A DNA stretch of 24,175 nucleotides from an uncultured Succinivibrio sp. (GCA_900754255.1 CAAECI010000129.1:1-24175), one strand, 5' to 3'. Shown: positions 6,241 to 14,169, numbered from the stretch's first letter. Numbers and translations: made by a program. The notes: generated from the letters alone by a model not told the origin.

Positions 6241-7410
6241 CTACAGGGATGCATTTAAGATATTCAATACATCCTGCTTGTTAAGCGGACGTATGGCATC
6301 CTTAAAGTCGCCGAACCAAATCTTAAATACGTGATCGGCCATATCCTCAAAATGCTCGGATCCGACTCCCATTTCAGATAGGCGCGAGGGCAGACCCAAG
6401 GATCTGAAGAATTCCGCCGTCTTCTCTATAGCCTCTTTAGCCACCGTAATATCGTCGCTGCCGGATAATCCCCATACGTTGCGTCCGTATTGAGCAAAGC
6501 GCGATGCAGTATTTTCATTTAACGAATAGCGCATCCAATGAGGAGTGATGACCGCCAAGCCGGCTCCGTGAGTAATATCAGTATAGGCGGAGATCTCGTG
6601 CTCTATGCCGTGACAAACCCAGGGAGAAGGCTTCATGCCGTCAGCTAGAATTCCACAGCAGCCAAAGGAGGAGGCCTGCATGAGCTCGGCACGGGCATCA
6701 TAATTGTCAGGCTCCTTGACCGCTATGGGGGCGGTTTTGATCACCGTGCGCAGCATGGCCTCACAAAGACCGTCGGTTAAGGTACAGCCCTCCGCCACCA
6801 GATAGGACTCGAAGGTATGAGACATGATGTCGGCGGCACCTGCGGCGGTATGCCAGGCATTTACGCTGAAGGTATAGGTAGGATCGAGTATCGATGCAAA
6901 AGGATTTAAGGGTCCGAAGATGGGCATCTTTTCATCGGTATCGGGATTGGAGATAACTCCGGAATTATCATACTCCGAGCCCGTGGCCGACAGAGTCAAT
7001 ACGTCCGCCAAGGGCAGGATCTGGCTTTTATCGGCAGGGATCTTGGTAGGATCCTCCACGAGATCCCAAGGATCGCCGTCATAGGCAACTGCCGCCGAAA
7101 TGAGCTTTGACAGATCAAGCACACTGCCGCCGCCTACGGCCAGTATGGCTTCACATTTGTTTTCGCGCACAAGACGCACGCCCTCGCGAGCCGACTCAAC
7201 CTTTGGATTGGGCGCAATACCCGCAAGCTCGGTGATCTCTTTATCTGCAAGCAAGGCCTTGACCCTGTCGTAAACCCCGATTTTTTTTATTGAGCCGCCG
7301 CCGTAGGTAAGCAAAATACGTTTGAACGGAGCCATTACCTCGGGAAGCTTCTCTATAGAGTCTTTACCGAAAATAATTCTGGTGGGCAAATACAATTCAA
7401 AGGGATACAT
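6241..7410 (-). CDS. Iron-containing (group III) alcohol dehydrogenase, BdhA/YqhD-like
   Basis: A 389-aa NAD(P)H-dependent alcohol/aldehyde oxidoreductase of the butanol dehydrogenase group. YGGGS (36-40) and GGGSVLD (93-99) form the cofactor-binding site, and the GGGS loop is the type seen in NADPH-preferring YqhD. The metal ligands D194, H198 (AADIMSHTFE), H267 (CHGIEHE) and H281 (ITHGAGL) are all present and fall at the same numbers I recall for E. coli YqhD. Overall wording is closest to clostridial BdhA. It probably reduces small aldehydes formed in fermentation or sugar-acid breakdown. AAGGA precedes the ATG; a TACAAT -10 with TTGCCG 19 bp upstream is a weak promoter candidate. It appears monocistronic. 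Confidence 0.92.
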   Translation of the reverse strand: MYPFELYLPTRIIFGKDSIEKLPEVMAPFKRILLTYGGGSIKKIGVYDRVKALLADKEITELAGIAPNPKVESAREGVRLVRENKCEAILAVGGGSVLDLSKLISAAVAYDGDPWDLVEDPTKIPADKSQILPLADVLTLSATGSEYDNSGVISNPDTDEKMPIFGPLNPFASILDPTYTFSVNAWHTAAGAADIMSHTFESYLVAEGCTLTDGLCEAMLRTVIKTAPIAVKEPDNYDARAELMQASSFGCCGILADGMKPSPWVCHGIEHEISAYTDITHGAGLAVITPHWMRYSLNENTASRFAQYGRNVWGLSGSDDITVAKEAIEKTAEFFRSLGLPSRLSEMGVGSEHFEDMADHVFKIWFGDFKDAIRPLNKQDVLNILNASL

Positions 7411-7551
7411 AGTTTCTTTCTTCCTTGCTTTTTATTCTTCTTTCAAAATTGTAAAGGGTTTTTGAAAAAAAGCGGCAAGGAAGGGCACATTTTGAGAAAT
7501 TAATTCCCTTTTTTACGTAGCTGCTCCGGAATATTTTTTCGGGATCACAGC

Positions 7552-7965
7552 CTATAAAATTGCCACTGCACCGGCAATTTTTGCCGCTGTCAGCAAACCT
7601 GATCCTAAGTTTTCAAGCAATGACCAGCCTGAATCGGAGCTGTCCTTGGCAAAGGCCTTATTCCACTCACTTTGCGAGGGCGCATTATTTTCAAGCATTT
7701 TAAAATCGTTTATACGCGACTGCAGTCTCTCGCCGTAGCTTTCGGCATCATTTTTTAGGCCCAAAACGCTTCCTGATGAAGGCTTAAGCGTAGTGCCCTG
7801 TGCTACAGGCTCTACAGACGGTGAGGAAAGGATCCCTGACAAGGAATTCAGGAAAGCCGCTCCGTCCCCGTTTTGGCCTAAGGAGCGTCCGCGACTTAGC
7901 AGATCGTCTTGCTTGTCATACAGTGTTTTAACGCTGAAATCGGCAGATGACGTTTGATAAGACAT
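7552..7965 (-). CDS. Hypothetical protein, 137 aa
   Basis: I do not recognise this protein. It has no signal peptide. The first 50 residues look helical (SVKTLYDKQDDLLSRG, AAFLNSLSGIL), the middle is rich in Ser, Pro and Gly, and the end is a hydrophobic or amphipathic helix (LLENLGSGLLTAAKIAGAVAIL is split here as LLENLGSGLL then TAAKIAGAVAIL). GGAG lies 6 nt before the ATG, supporting real translation. It follows the DUF1036-like gene by 77 nt in the same direction, separated by a strong inverted repeat that reaches into the ribosome site. The hydrophobic C-terminus suggests membrane or surface association, but that is a guess. Confidence 0.65.
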   Translation of the reverse strand: MSYQTSSADFSVKTLYDKQDDLLSRGRSLGQNGDGAAFLNSLSGILSSPSVEPVAQGTTLKPSSGSVLGLKNDAESYGERLQSRINDFKMLENNAPSQSEWNKAFAKDSSDSGWSLLENLGSGLLTAAKIAGAVAIL

Positions 7966-7974
7966 AATTATCTC

Positions 7975-8012
7975 CGTACGTAAACATGCTTTAATTCCTG
8001 TTTATACGTACG
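7975..8012. repeat. Inverted repeat over the ribosome-binding region of the 137-aa gene
   Basis: CGTACGTAAACA (7975-7986) pairs with TGTTTATACGTACG (7999-8012) except for a 2-nt bulge, loop 12 nt. The first arm shares one base with the GGAG Shine-Dalgarno (7972-7975 on the minus strand). It could be an intercistronic hairpin, a translational control element or a dimer operator. No U-tract follows, so a simple terminator is unlikely. Confidence 0.6.
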
Positions 8013-8042
8013 AAGCAATCTTTATGCCAAAAAAAGCGGCAA

Positions 8043-8435
8043 TCAATCGTTTATAACGTAGCGCGGCGCATCCAAGCGGAAGAATATCACTTCCTCATAG
8101 CCCTTTTCTCCGTCCCGCGGCATTTCATCACGGAACTGATAGTTGGTCTTAACCCACACCTTACGTGTCTCCACTCCCTTGGGAACGGGCTTATTGCAAT
8201 CGTTGTACACAAATACGTTGCGAATATCGCCCACATCCTCCAAAAGCACGGGAGCTTCCTCTCCCGAGGCAAAGACATACCACCCGGAGGTGATCCATTT
8301 GGTTTTATCTGTACGTACGTTGAAGGCTAAAGAGCAATCCTCGGAGGAATCGTTACGTACATCTATGCGTAATGCACTATAGGCAGGCACCGAAATAACT
8401 ACGGCAAAAACTGCCGCGAGAATTTTTTTTAACAT
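8043..8435 (-). CDS. Secreted DUF1036-like protein
   Basis: A 130-aa protein with a clear Sec signal peptide (MLKKILAAVFAVVISVPAYS, cleavage after AYS or nearby ASA-type site) and a mature domain of about 110 residues. The mature part has the pattern of the DUF1036 family: an N-terminal NDSSEDCSLAF strand, then W-x-S-GW-Y-V-x-x-G-E followed by a V-Y-N-D-C segment. Two cysteines remain in the mature protein and could form a disulfide. The function of the family is unknown; a periplasmic or envelope location is expected. The start lacks an obvious Shine-Dalgarno, the upstream sequence being A/T only. A likely promoter lies at 8505-8532. Confidence 0.75.
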   Translation of the reverse strand: MLKKILAAVFAVVISVPAYSALRIDVRNDSSEDCSLAFNVRTDKTKWITSGWYVFASGEEAPVLLEDVGDIRNVFVYNDCNKPVPKGVETRKVWVKTNYQFRDEMPRDGEKGYEEVIFFRLDAPRYVIND

Positions 8436-8504
8436 TTTTAAAATAAATTAATATGCGTGACTGTGTTTTTGAGTTGTTGCTTTTTGGGAAGTCTCTTAAA
8501 GAAA

Positions 8505-8532
8505 ATTTTACATGCAAACGCCAGATTTACAA
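8505..8532 (-). promoter_or_regulatory. Candidate sigma70 promoter of the DUF1036-like gene
   Basis: On the minus strand TTGTAA (8532-8527) and TAAAAT (8510-8505) are separated by 16 bp. The predicted start is about 60 nt upstream of the ATG at 8435. Both boxes are near consensus, in an AT-rich divergent intergenic region. Confidence 0.45.
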
Positions 8533-8536
8533 AGAG

Positions 8537-8566
8537 TTGCGTGCGTTCTAAAACGCAATTTTTTTT
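8537..8566 (+). terminator. Orphan terminator-like hairpin in a divergent intergenic region
   Basis: TTGCGT (8537-8542) pairs with ACGCAA (8553-8558) around a 10-nt loop and is followed directly by eight T on the plus strand. There is no plus-strand gene upstream; the nearest gene (8043-8435) is on the other strand. It may end a short plus-strand RNA starting after a TAATAT box at 8449-8454. It lies upstream of the MFS promoter, so it is not an attenuator for that promoter. Confidence 0.45.
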
Positions 8567-8681
8567 CTCCCGTTTAAAGCTCACGACCCTACGACGCACA
8601 AAAAAAATCTCTTTTTTTTCACGATCCGTTTTTTTGTTAAAAAACGACTGCAAAAACTTACAGTTAAGCAGAAATTAGCAA

Positions 8682-8709
8682 TTGACAACAAAAATCAGTC
8701 AACTAATAT
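8682..8709 (+). promoter_or_regulatory. Strong sigma70 promoter of the MFS transporter gene
   Basis: A perfect -35 TTGACA (8682-8687) and TAATAT -10 (8704-8709) are separated by 16 bp, with the ATG about 29 nt after the predicted start. The -35 is part of an inverted repeat, TTGAC (8682-8686) and GTCAA (8698-8702), which could be a repressor operator inside the promoter. Confidence 0.75.
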
Positions 8710-8744
8710 GAGCTCGTTTCAAGCAGCTTATTTTCATCCTAACT

Positions 8745-9923
8745 ATGAAAGACAAATCTTCCGCTTTAATGATCCATTCGAATCTTATTTCTTTTTTGGT
8801 GCTGGGTATATTGGAGGCCTCTTGGGCGCCGATGGTACCTTACGTCAAAAACCGTTTTGCCTTAAGCGAGACCGAGCTGGGCTGGCTTCTGCTCTGTACG
8901 GGGGTTGGCGCCGTAAGTGCTCTGCCCTCGGCCGGCTTTTTTACCTCCCGCTTCGGGGCTAAGGCCACGGCCATGATCTCAGCTGTGATCATGGCCGTAA
9001 CGCTGTTCGTGATCTCCTTTTCTCCCTTCCTTATTTTATGCGCCGTCGCTTTGTTCATATTCGGAGCCATGACCATCACCTTGGACGTGTCGTCAAACGT
9101 CAATGCCGTGATCGTAGAGAGAGAAAACAACCGCCCCTTGATGTCAGGCTTCCACGGCGGTTATTCCTTAGGAGCTCTGGGAGGGGCATTCTTTGCAAGT
9201 ATGCTGTTAACTCTGGGCTTATCTCTACCGCTTACGGGAGCAATAGTATTTGTACTTGCAAGCGTACTTGTGATCACAGGCTGTAAGCACCTTATAGGCG
9301 ACATCAAAAAATACGAGCGGCATGACGAAAGTCAAGAGGAGCAAGAGAAGCCGCGCAAGCACATACTCGTACCGCCCCTGGTCGTTCTCATCGGTTTTCT
9401 CTGTCTCATCATGTACGGAGCCGAGGGATCGGTTATGAGCTGGTCGGCCGTATTCGTGCATCAGGAGCGCGGTTTCCCGCTTGAGTATTCAGGCTTCGTA
9501 TATACGGCCTTTGCCGTGACCATGACCGCCACGCGCTTTGCCGGAAACTACGTGGTCACCAAAATAGGCCGCCGCCGTACCGTGGTCATAGGCGGAATAT
9601 TAGTAGCCGCAGGATTTCTTATCACGGTTATTCCCTCAAGCCTGGCCGCTATGCTGGGCTTTGCGCTTGTAGGCTTCGGTACCGGAAATATAGTACCGCA
9701 GATGGTGTCCTTTGCAGGATCCCTAAAAGGCTATCCCGTACATAAAACCATTGCCGTCATCAATGCTCTCGGTTATTCGGGAGTACTTATGGCTCCCGTG
9801 GTAATAGGCTTCATTGCCGATCATCTGTCCATATCCGCCGCCTTCGTTGTGATCGCCCTGCTTACCTTTACGGTAGCCTGTATAAATTTCGTGATCATGC
9901 GGCCCCGAATTAAGCTAAATTGA
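8745..9923 (+). CDS. MFS transporter, YbjJ-like
   Basis: A 392-aa inner-membrane protein with about 12 hydrophobic segments in two halves separated by a charged cytoplasmic loop (KKYERHDESQEEQEKPRKH, about residues 188-206). The GFFTSRFGAK loop after the second segment and NYVVTKIGRRRTV in the second half are the paired MFS signature loops. The first half (EASWAPMVPYVKNRF, MSGFHGGYSLGALGGA) resembles E. coli YbjJ, an MFS protein of uncertain substrate. Sugar-acid neighbours make an organic anion or sugar substrate plausible, without proof. No good Shine-Dalgarno precedes the ATG at 8745; a later Met at codon 9 is the alternative. The 3' end overlaps the convergent AlkA-Ogt gene by 14 nt. Confidence 0.88.
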   Translation: MKDKSSALMIHSNLISFLVLGILEASWAPMVPYVKNRFALSETELGWLLLCTGVGAVSALPSAGFFTSRFGAKATAMISAVIMAVTLFVISFSPFLILCAVALFIFGAMTITLDVSSNVNAVIVERENNRPLMSGFHGGYSLGALGGAFFASMLLTLGLSLPLTGAIVFVLASVLVITGCKHLIGDIKKYERHDESQEEQEKPRKHILVPPLVVLIGFLCLIMYGAEGSVMSWSAVFVHQERGFPLEYSGFVYTAFAVTMTATRFAGNYVVTKIGRRRTVVIGGILVAAGFLITVIPSSLAAMLGFALVGFGTGNIVPQMVSFAGSLKGYPVHKTIAVINALGYSGVLMAPVVIGFIADHLSISAAFVVIALLTFTVACINFVIMRPRIKLN

Positions 9924-11073
9924 CACCGTCAGCTTCCAAGGCCTTGCCGGATCTTTCAAGATCAAGCAAGGCCTTTTTCTTGGCTATACCGTAGGCATAC
10001 CCGACAAGAGCGCCGTCAGATCCCACGACACGATGACAGGGAATGAGCACGGCCAGGGGATTGGCTCCTACCGCCCGTCCCACGGCCTGCGATGCCATGC
10101 GTGCTGCCCCGTATCGTTGACAATACCTAAGTGCCAATGCGGTATAGCTTACGGTTTCTCCGTACGGGATCTCAAGCAAAAGTGCGAATATCCTTTGCTG
10201 AAATGCGGTGCCGTGCATGGCAAGTGGCGGAAGTACCGGCAGCGCTTTTGCGGCAAAATATGCCCTAAGCCAGGCTTTCGTTTGCTTGAGGACCCTATGA
10301 TCTTCTTTATCCAAAAGGCAATTTTGTGATGCATGATCGCAAAATTCTACGGAGCTTATTGCTCCTCCGTAAGCCTCAAGGCGCATAGGACCCAGGGGAG
10401 ATGAGTAAAAAAGTACGGATCCTTGGATCTGATCGGACTTATTTGTAGCCGCAGGATCACAAAGCTCAGCTACGGCACCTGACGATACGGCCCAAAGATA
10501 AAAGGAGGCCACGCTTGCATAAGGAGAGTAGCGCTTGCGTATGCTAGCTAAGAATTTCTGATCGAGCTTTTTTTTATGGTAAAGCATGCACAGGCCACGC
10601 CTTATGCCGAAATCATCCGTGCTTAGAATATCCTGACGCTGCATGGCAAAGATCAGGATCATCTGCGCGGTCCATTTACCGATCCCGTCAAAGGAAGAAA
10701 GGCGACGCACGGCTTCATCGTCACCCATAGCCTCAAGATCCTCAAGGCTGAACGAGCCGTTATTTATAGCCTCGAGAAAATTTAGGATCCAATTGATTTT
10801 TCTTGACGGAATGCCGCATGCAGAAAGGATCCCCTCATCAAGATCGCAAACATCATTAATATGTAGCTCGCGCATTTTCAAACTCAGCCGATCCCATACG
10901 GTTAAAAGAGCCTTGGACGAGATCTGCTGACCTATGATCTGACGCAAAACCTCGGCCTTGGGATCGCACTCCACGGCTCTTTCAAGCTTACCGAGTCTGT
11001 CAATAACCTTGCCGAGCTTGGGATCGGCCTTTTTTAGAAATATAAGTGCGCTTTCATCGTATTTAAAATTCAT
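9910..11073 (-). CDS. Fused AlkA-type DNA glycosylase and O6-alkylguanine-DNA alkyltransferase
   Basis: A 387-aa bifunctional alkylation-repair protein. Residues about 1-205 form an HhH-GPD glycosylase: IIGQQISSKA near 46-55, helix-hairpin-helix LSSFDGIGKWTAQ near 125-137, and catalytic Asp in ILSTDDFGIRRG (D154 by alignment to the AlkA PDD motif). Residues about 218-375 form an Ogt/MGMT domain with R333 (ASQAVGRAVGANP) and the acceptor cysteine C346 in IPCHRVVGSDG. Alkylated bases would be excised by one half and methyl groups removed from O6-guanine by the other. The GYAYGI segment replaces the usual GYAGG. Normally these are separate genes. No good Shine-Dalgarno is seen at 11073. No AdaA-like regulatory domain is present. 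Confidence 0.92.
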   Translation of the reverse strand: MNFKYDESALIFLKKADPKLGKVIDRLGKLERAVECDPKAEVLRQIIGQQISSKALLTVWDRLSLKMRELHINDVCDLDEGILSACGIPSRKINWILNFLEAINNGSFSLEDLEAMGDDEAVRRLSSFDGIGKWTAQMILIFAMQRQDILSTDDFGIRRGLCMLYHKKKLDQKFLASIRKRYSPYASVASFYLWAVSSGAVAELCDPAATNKSDQIQGSVLFYSSPLGPMRLEAYGGAISSVEFCDHASQNCLLDKEDHRVLKQTKAWLRAYFAAKALPVLPPLAMHGTAFQQRIFALLLEIPYGETVSYTALALRYCQRYGAARMASQAVGRAVGANPLAVLIPCHRVVGSDGALVGYAYGIAKKKALLDLERSGKALEADGVNLA

Positions 11074-11288
11074 CGATATTGCGACGCAAAAGCCGCCGTC
11101 ATTTGAGGGTGGAGTAAGCGTCGTCCCCTTTTCTTAGCCTGAGAACAATGCAGATCTCTTCTCGATCATATGCCGCATAGCCATGACAATTTCAAGCTCA
11201 CCGAGGCGTAGTGATTTACCTTCACGTGATTTTCCTAATCTCCGATGTCATAATTACACCTGTGCTCATTTTTCAGCAAGGAGTGAAT

Positions 11289-11816
11289 ATGCGCAAGATC
11301 TTGGTAGTTGTCGACATGCAAAACGATTTTGTGGACGGTGTCCTGGGAAGCAAGGAGGCTTCAGAGATCGTCGATCCCATGTGTAAATACCTCTTGAGCT
11401 TCGACGGTGAAGTGGTTTTTACCGAGGATACGCATTTTGACAATTACTCCTCCACTCAGGAAGGGCGCTTTTTGCCGGTACCACATTGCATCAAGGGCAC
11501 GAAAGGACATGAGTTGCATCCCAAGCTTCAAAAAATTGCGGAGCTTAAGCAAAGCAAAATTTTTGAAAAAACCAGCTTCGGATCTCTTGAGCTTTCCGCA
11601 TATTTAAAATCTCTTTGGGATGCAGGAGAGCTTGAAAGCATATTCTTTACAGGAGTTTGCACCGATATATGCGTGATCTCAAACGCCCTGCTTGTCAAAG
11701 CCCAGATCCCCGAATGCCCCATAAAGCTTATAAAAGATCTGTGTGCCGGCGTAAGCAAGCAAAAAAATCAAAGTGCATTGGATGTAATGCAAAGCTGCCA
11801 AATAGAATTGGTTTAA
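11289..11816 (+). CDS. Nicotinamidase-like cysteine hydrolase (isochorismatase superfamily)
   Basis: A 175-aa protein starting MRKILVVVDMQNDF at an ATG with GGAG 6-8 nt upstream; the reading frame extends further upstream but without a ribosome site. The catalytic triad of the family is D9 (VVDMQNDF), K94 (FEKTSFGS) and C124 (TGVCTDICV). Metal ligands typical of nicotinamidase PncA are D47, H49 (EDTHFDNY) and H66 (VPHCIKGT). The presence of this metal site favours nicotinamide hydrolysis (nicotinamide to nicotinate, NAD salvage) over isochorismatase activity. It is monocistronic and ends at a bidirectional terminator. It is a little shorter than E. coli PncA (about 213 aa). Confidence 0.85.
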   Translation: MRKILVVVDMQNDFVDGVLGSKEASEIVDPMCKYLLSFDGEVVFTEDTHFDNYSSTQEGRFLPVPHCIKGTKGHELHPKLQKIAELKQSKIFEKTSFGSLELSAYLKSLWDAGELESIFFTGVCTDICVISNALLVKAQIPECPIKLIKDLCAGVSKQKNQSALDVMQSCQIELV

Positions 11817-11824
11817 TCAAAAGC

Positions 11825-11846
11825 GCGGAGATTTTCAGATCTCCGC
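11825..11846. terminator. Bidirectional terminator between convergent genes
   Basis: GCGGAGAT (11825-11832) pairs with ATCTCCGC (11839-11846) around a 6-nt loop. On the minus strand it is followed by GCTTTTGATT; the plus-strand tail TCCTATCT is poor. It serves the nicotinamidase-like gene ending at 11816 and the unknown gene ending at 11868. Confidence 0.65.
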
Positions 11847-11867
11847 TCCTATCTTCAGCCCCTGCCG

Positions 11868-12659
11868 TCACGGCTGAAAAAAATCGTTGCTCTGCACGCA
11901 TTTTATGACGGGAGTCACTGCATCTTTAGGCAAACTGTTTTCATTGTGCGCACTGGACATAAAATTGAAGGCCAGGCTGCGCACGGTCCAGCAGCTTCTT
12001 CTATAAGCATGAAGCGGTTCATAATTTAAATATGACCACCAGATCCCGTTGCGATCGTAGGTCAGAGTCTTGCGAAAAAAACGTCCCGCCACCGCATCGA
12101 AGCAATCTCCGTAAAGCTCGTTTTCCCCTTTTCTCTGCAGAGCAAAGACATAAGATTTATGTCCGTCTCTGTTTCTTATGATCCACTCATCCTCGCTATA
12201 ACGACTTAAAAGCTCTCCTATGGTCAAAGGAAGATCTTGGCGCTTTGCCAGGACGGGCGCACTCATTCCATAAAAATTCACATTCGAATAGGCAGGAACG
12301 GCAATGATCTTCTCAGCAAGCTCCAAAAAGAACTGCAGATGCGCAAAGAAGTAATTGCGATCGGCACAGACCTTTTGACGAAAGCTCAGCCAAAAGGCGT
12401 GCAGTTTATCATCCCCGAGGCACAAAAGCTCTTGCAGACGGCGCATATAGGCTGTTTTCACGCTTAATCCGCGGTGGAAACGCTCGAGCATGCGCAAAGC
12501 CGCGCCACGACTGCAAAGAGCGAAGTTTGCGGCCAAAAATTCGTCCGAAAACTGCAATTCGCGCTGACGAGCTTCAAAAAAGAGCTTAAGCTCGGTATTC
12601 CAGTCGAGCATTCCCGATCCATTGTCGGTAGCAACTCGTAAATTCCTCGTGATAAGCAT
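11868..12659 (-). CDS. Unknown 263-aa protein, possible N-terminal helix-turn-helix
   Basis: I do not recognise this protein. There is no signal peptide or membrane segment. Residues about 23-85 are helical and have the spacing of a Cro/CI-type helix-turn-helix (FSDEFLAANFALCSRGAA, then RFHRGLSVKTAYMRRLQELL). The C-terminal half is rich in aromatic and basic residues (RNGIWWSYLNYEPLHAYRR) and could be a ligand or dimerisation domain. A GAGG lies 13 nt before the ATG; a later Met (residue 17, MLDWNTELK) is an alternative start. Upstream palindromes overlap its predicted promoter, so an autoregulated transcription factor is a reasonable guess, at low confidence. Confidence 0.7.
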   Translation of the reverse strand: MLITRNLRVATDNGSGMLDWNTELKLFFEARQRELQFSDEFLAANFALCSRGAALRMLERFHRGLSVKTAYMRRLQELLCLGDDKLHAFWLSFRQKVCADRNYFFAHLQFFLELAEKIIAVPAYSNVNFYGMSAPVLAKRQDLPLTIGELLSRYSEDEWIIRNRDGHKSYVFALQRKGENELYGDCFDAVAGRFFRKTLTYDRNGIWWSYLNYEPLHAYRRSCWTVRSLAFNFMSSAHNENSLPKDAVTPVIKCVQSNDFFQP

Positions 12660-12720
12660 GATCTTAATCCCTCGTCCGTTTGAAATAAAAAATATATGTT
12701 CATTAAAAGGCTACGGATTA

Positions 12721-12755
12721 AGAGTAGTAAACATTGCTCTTAGTATCAATACTAA
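12721..12755 (-). promoter_or_regulatory. Candidate promoter overlapped by a 16-bp perfect palindrome
   Basis: On the minus strand TTGATA (12749-12744) and TACTCT (12726-12721) are 17 bp apart, about 60 nt upstream of the 263-aa gene. The -35 lies inside a perfect palindrome TTAGTAT-CA-ATACTAA (12740-12755), a good shape for a dimeric repressor operator. The -10 is weak (3 of 6). Confidence 0.45.
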
Positions 12756-12777
12756 TTTACTAATTATTTTTAGCTTA

Positions 12778-12796
12778 CGTATATAATAAATATACG
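12778..12796. repeat. AT-rich inverted repeat between argD and the 263-aa gene
   Basis: CGTATAT (12778-12784) and ATATACG (12790-12796) form a perfect 7-bp inverted repeat with a 5-nt spacer. It lies 22 bp beyond the palindrome at 12740-12755 and about 35 bp from the argD terminator. It could be a second regulator site for the 263-aa gene. Confidence 0.5.
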
Positions 12797-12833
12797 ATAT
12801 CGAGTATTTTTCTGTACCTACTATATCTATGGT

Positions 12834-12858
12834 AAAAAAACCGGGGAGCATTCCCCGG
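12834..12858 (-). terminator. Intrinsic terminator of the arg operon
   Basis: CCGGGGA (12841-12847) pairs with TCCCCGG (12852-12858) around a GCAT loop, followed on the minus strand by seven T. It begins 18 nt after the argD stop codon. Confidence 0.92.
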
Positions 12859-12875
12859 ATCTTTAGAATAAAAGC

Positions 12876-14084
12876 TTAGGATGCGGCTTTAAGCTCGCAA
12901 AATACCTCATCGAGGATCTCAAGACCCAGCGCCAGCTTGCGCATGGAGATATTAAGAGCCGGAGCAAATCTCAGCACATCGTGGCCGGCAAGCAGGATCA
13001 AAAGTCCGTGCTTAAAGCAAAGCTTCTGAATTTCGGCCGCACGAGGCTTAAACTCAACGGCAAGCTCGGCACCTATGAGCAAGCCGCGACCGCGCACGGA
13101 GGTAATAATTCCGTGCTCCTTGCCAAGCTTTAAAAGCTCGGATGCAAAAAACGCCCCCTTTTCTCTAACCTTGGCCAAAAAAGCCTCGTCCCCTACCTTA
13201 TCGACCACGTGCTGTGCTACGGCACAGGCCAAAGGATTTCCGCCGAAGGTCGAGCCGTGAGTGCCCGGGGAAAAATGTGCGGCCACACGAGCGGAGGTCA
13301 TAACCGCGCCTATGGGCAGCCCCGCTCCGAGTCCCTTGGCTACCGTAACGATGTCGGGTTTTACTCCGTACTGCTCGCAACATAGGAAGGTTCCGCATCT
13401 GCCTATCCCCGTCTGTACCTCATCAAAGATCAGCAAGGCTTTATGCTCGTCACAAAGCGCTCTTACTGCCTCAATAAAATCAGGATCAGCCGGAATGATC
13501 CCACCCTCGCCCTGTACGGGCTCTAAGATCACGGCACAGGTTTTGTCGCTTATATGCTGCTTTAGCGCTTCAATGTCGTTATACGCAAGATGAGTAATGG
13601 CACCGGGCTTAGGACCGAAGCCGTCTGAATACTGATCCTGACCTGCCACACACACGGAGAAGAAGGTACGGCCGTGGAAGCTGTGATTAAAGGCAATGAT
13701 CTCATTCTTTTCTGCACCGTATTCGTCAAAGGCGACACGACGGGCAAGCTTCAAGGCTGCTTCATTAGCCTCGGTACCGGAGTTTACAAAAAACACACGC
13801 TCAAAGCCTGCACGGGGCAAAAGCTTGGAGGCAAGCCCCAAGGTGCTTTCATTGGCAAAAATATTGCTGCAATGCAGGAGCTTACGGCTTTGCTTGGCAA
13901 TGATCTTTTGTACACCCTTGGGGGTGTGACCTAAGCAAAGTACGGCGATCCCCGCCGTAAGATCCAAATAATGACGTCCTTCATTATCCTTAACGTCAAC
14001 TCCGTGAGCAGATCTGATCACCATATCCATGGGTACATAGGTAGGAAACATCAGATCGTTGAAATCTTCTCTTTTAAAAGTCAT
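12876..14084 (-). CDS. argD: Acetylornithine aminotransferase
   Basis: A 402-aa class III PLP-dependent aminotransferase that converts N-acetylglutamate semialdehyde to N-acetylornithine in arginine biosynthesis. The PLP lysine is K250 (VTVAKGLGAGLPIGA), the cofactor aspartate is in LLIFDEVQTGIGR (D221), and FVNSGTEANEAALKLAR (99-115) binds the PLP phosphate. Length matches E. coli ArgD (about 406 aa). The gene lies 85 bp after the acetyltransferase gene and is last in the cluster, ending at a strong terminator. ArgD in enterobacteria also serves lysine synthesis; that may hold here. A more distant relative such as ornithine or succinylornithine aminotransferase is less likely given the argB and argC neighbours. 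Confidence 0.92.
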   Translation of the reverse strand: MTFKREDFNDLMFPTYVPMDMVIRSAHGVDVKDNEGRHYLDLTAGIAVLCLGHTPKGVQKIIAKQSRKLLHCSNIFANESTLGLASKLLPRAGFERVFFVNSGTEANEAALKLARRVAFDEYGAEKNEIIAFNHSFHGRTFFSVCVAGQDQYSDGFGPKPGAITHLAYNDIEALKQHISDKTCAVILEPVQGEGGIIPADPDFIEAVRALCDEHKALLIFDEVQTGIGRCGTFLCCEQYGVKPDIVTVAKGLGAGLPIGAVMTSARVAAHFSPGTHGSTFGGNPLACAVAQHVVDKVGDEAFLAKVREKGAFFASELLKLGKEHGIITSVRGRGLLIGAELAVEFKPRAAEIQKLCFKHGLLILLAGHDVLRFAPALNISMRKLALGLEILDEVFCELKAAS

Positions 14085-14169
14085 ATTCTTTTGCCTTTAA
14101 TCTGTAATATAAGCGCCTAAATACTGCTTTAGATCGCAATTTCTTTACCCGCATTCAATAAAATGCAGC

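Noticed and set aside
11211..11288. 26-residue N-terminal extension of the nicotinamidase-like protein
   Set aside because: The family starts near MRKILVVVDMQ, and the strong GGAG site precedes that internal ATG.
14085..14169. Possible ArgR box (GCATT/AATGC repeat) before argD
   Set aside because: Arms are in the opposite order to the known TGAAT/ATTCA box and the match is weak.
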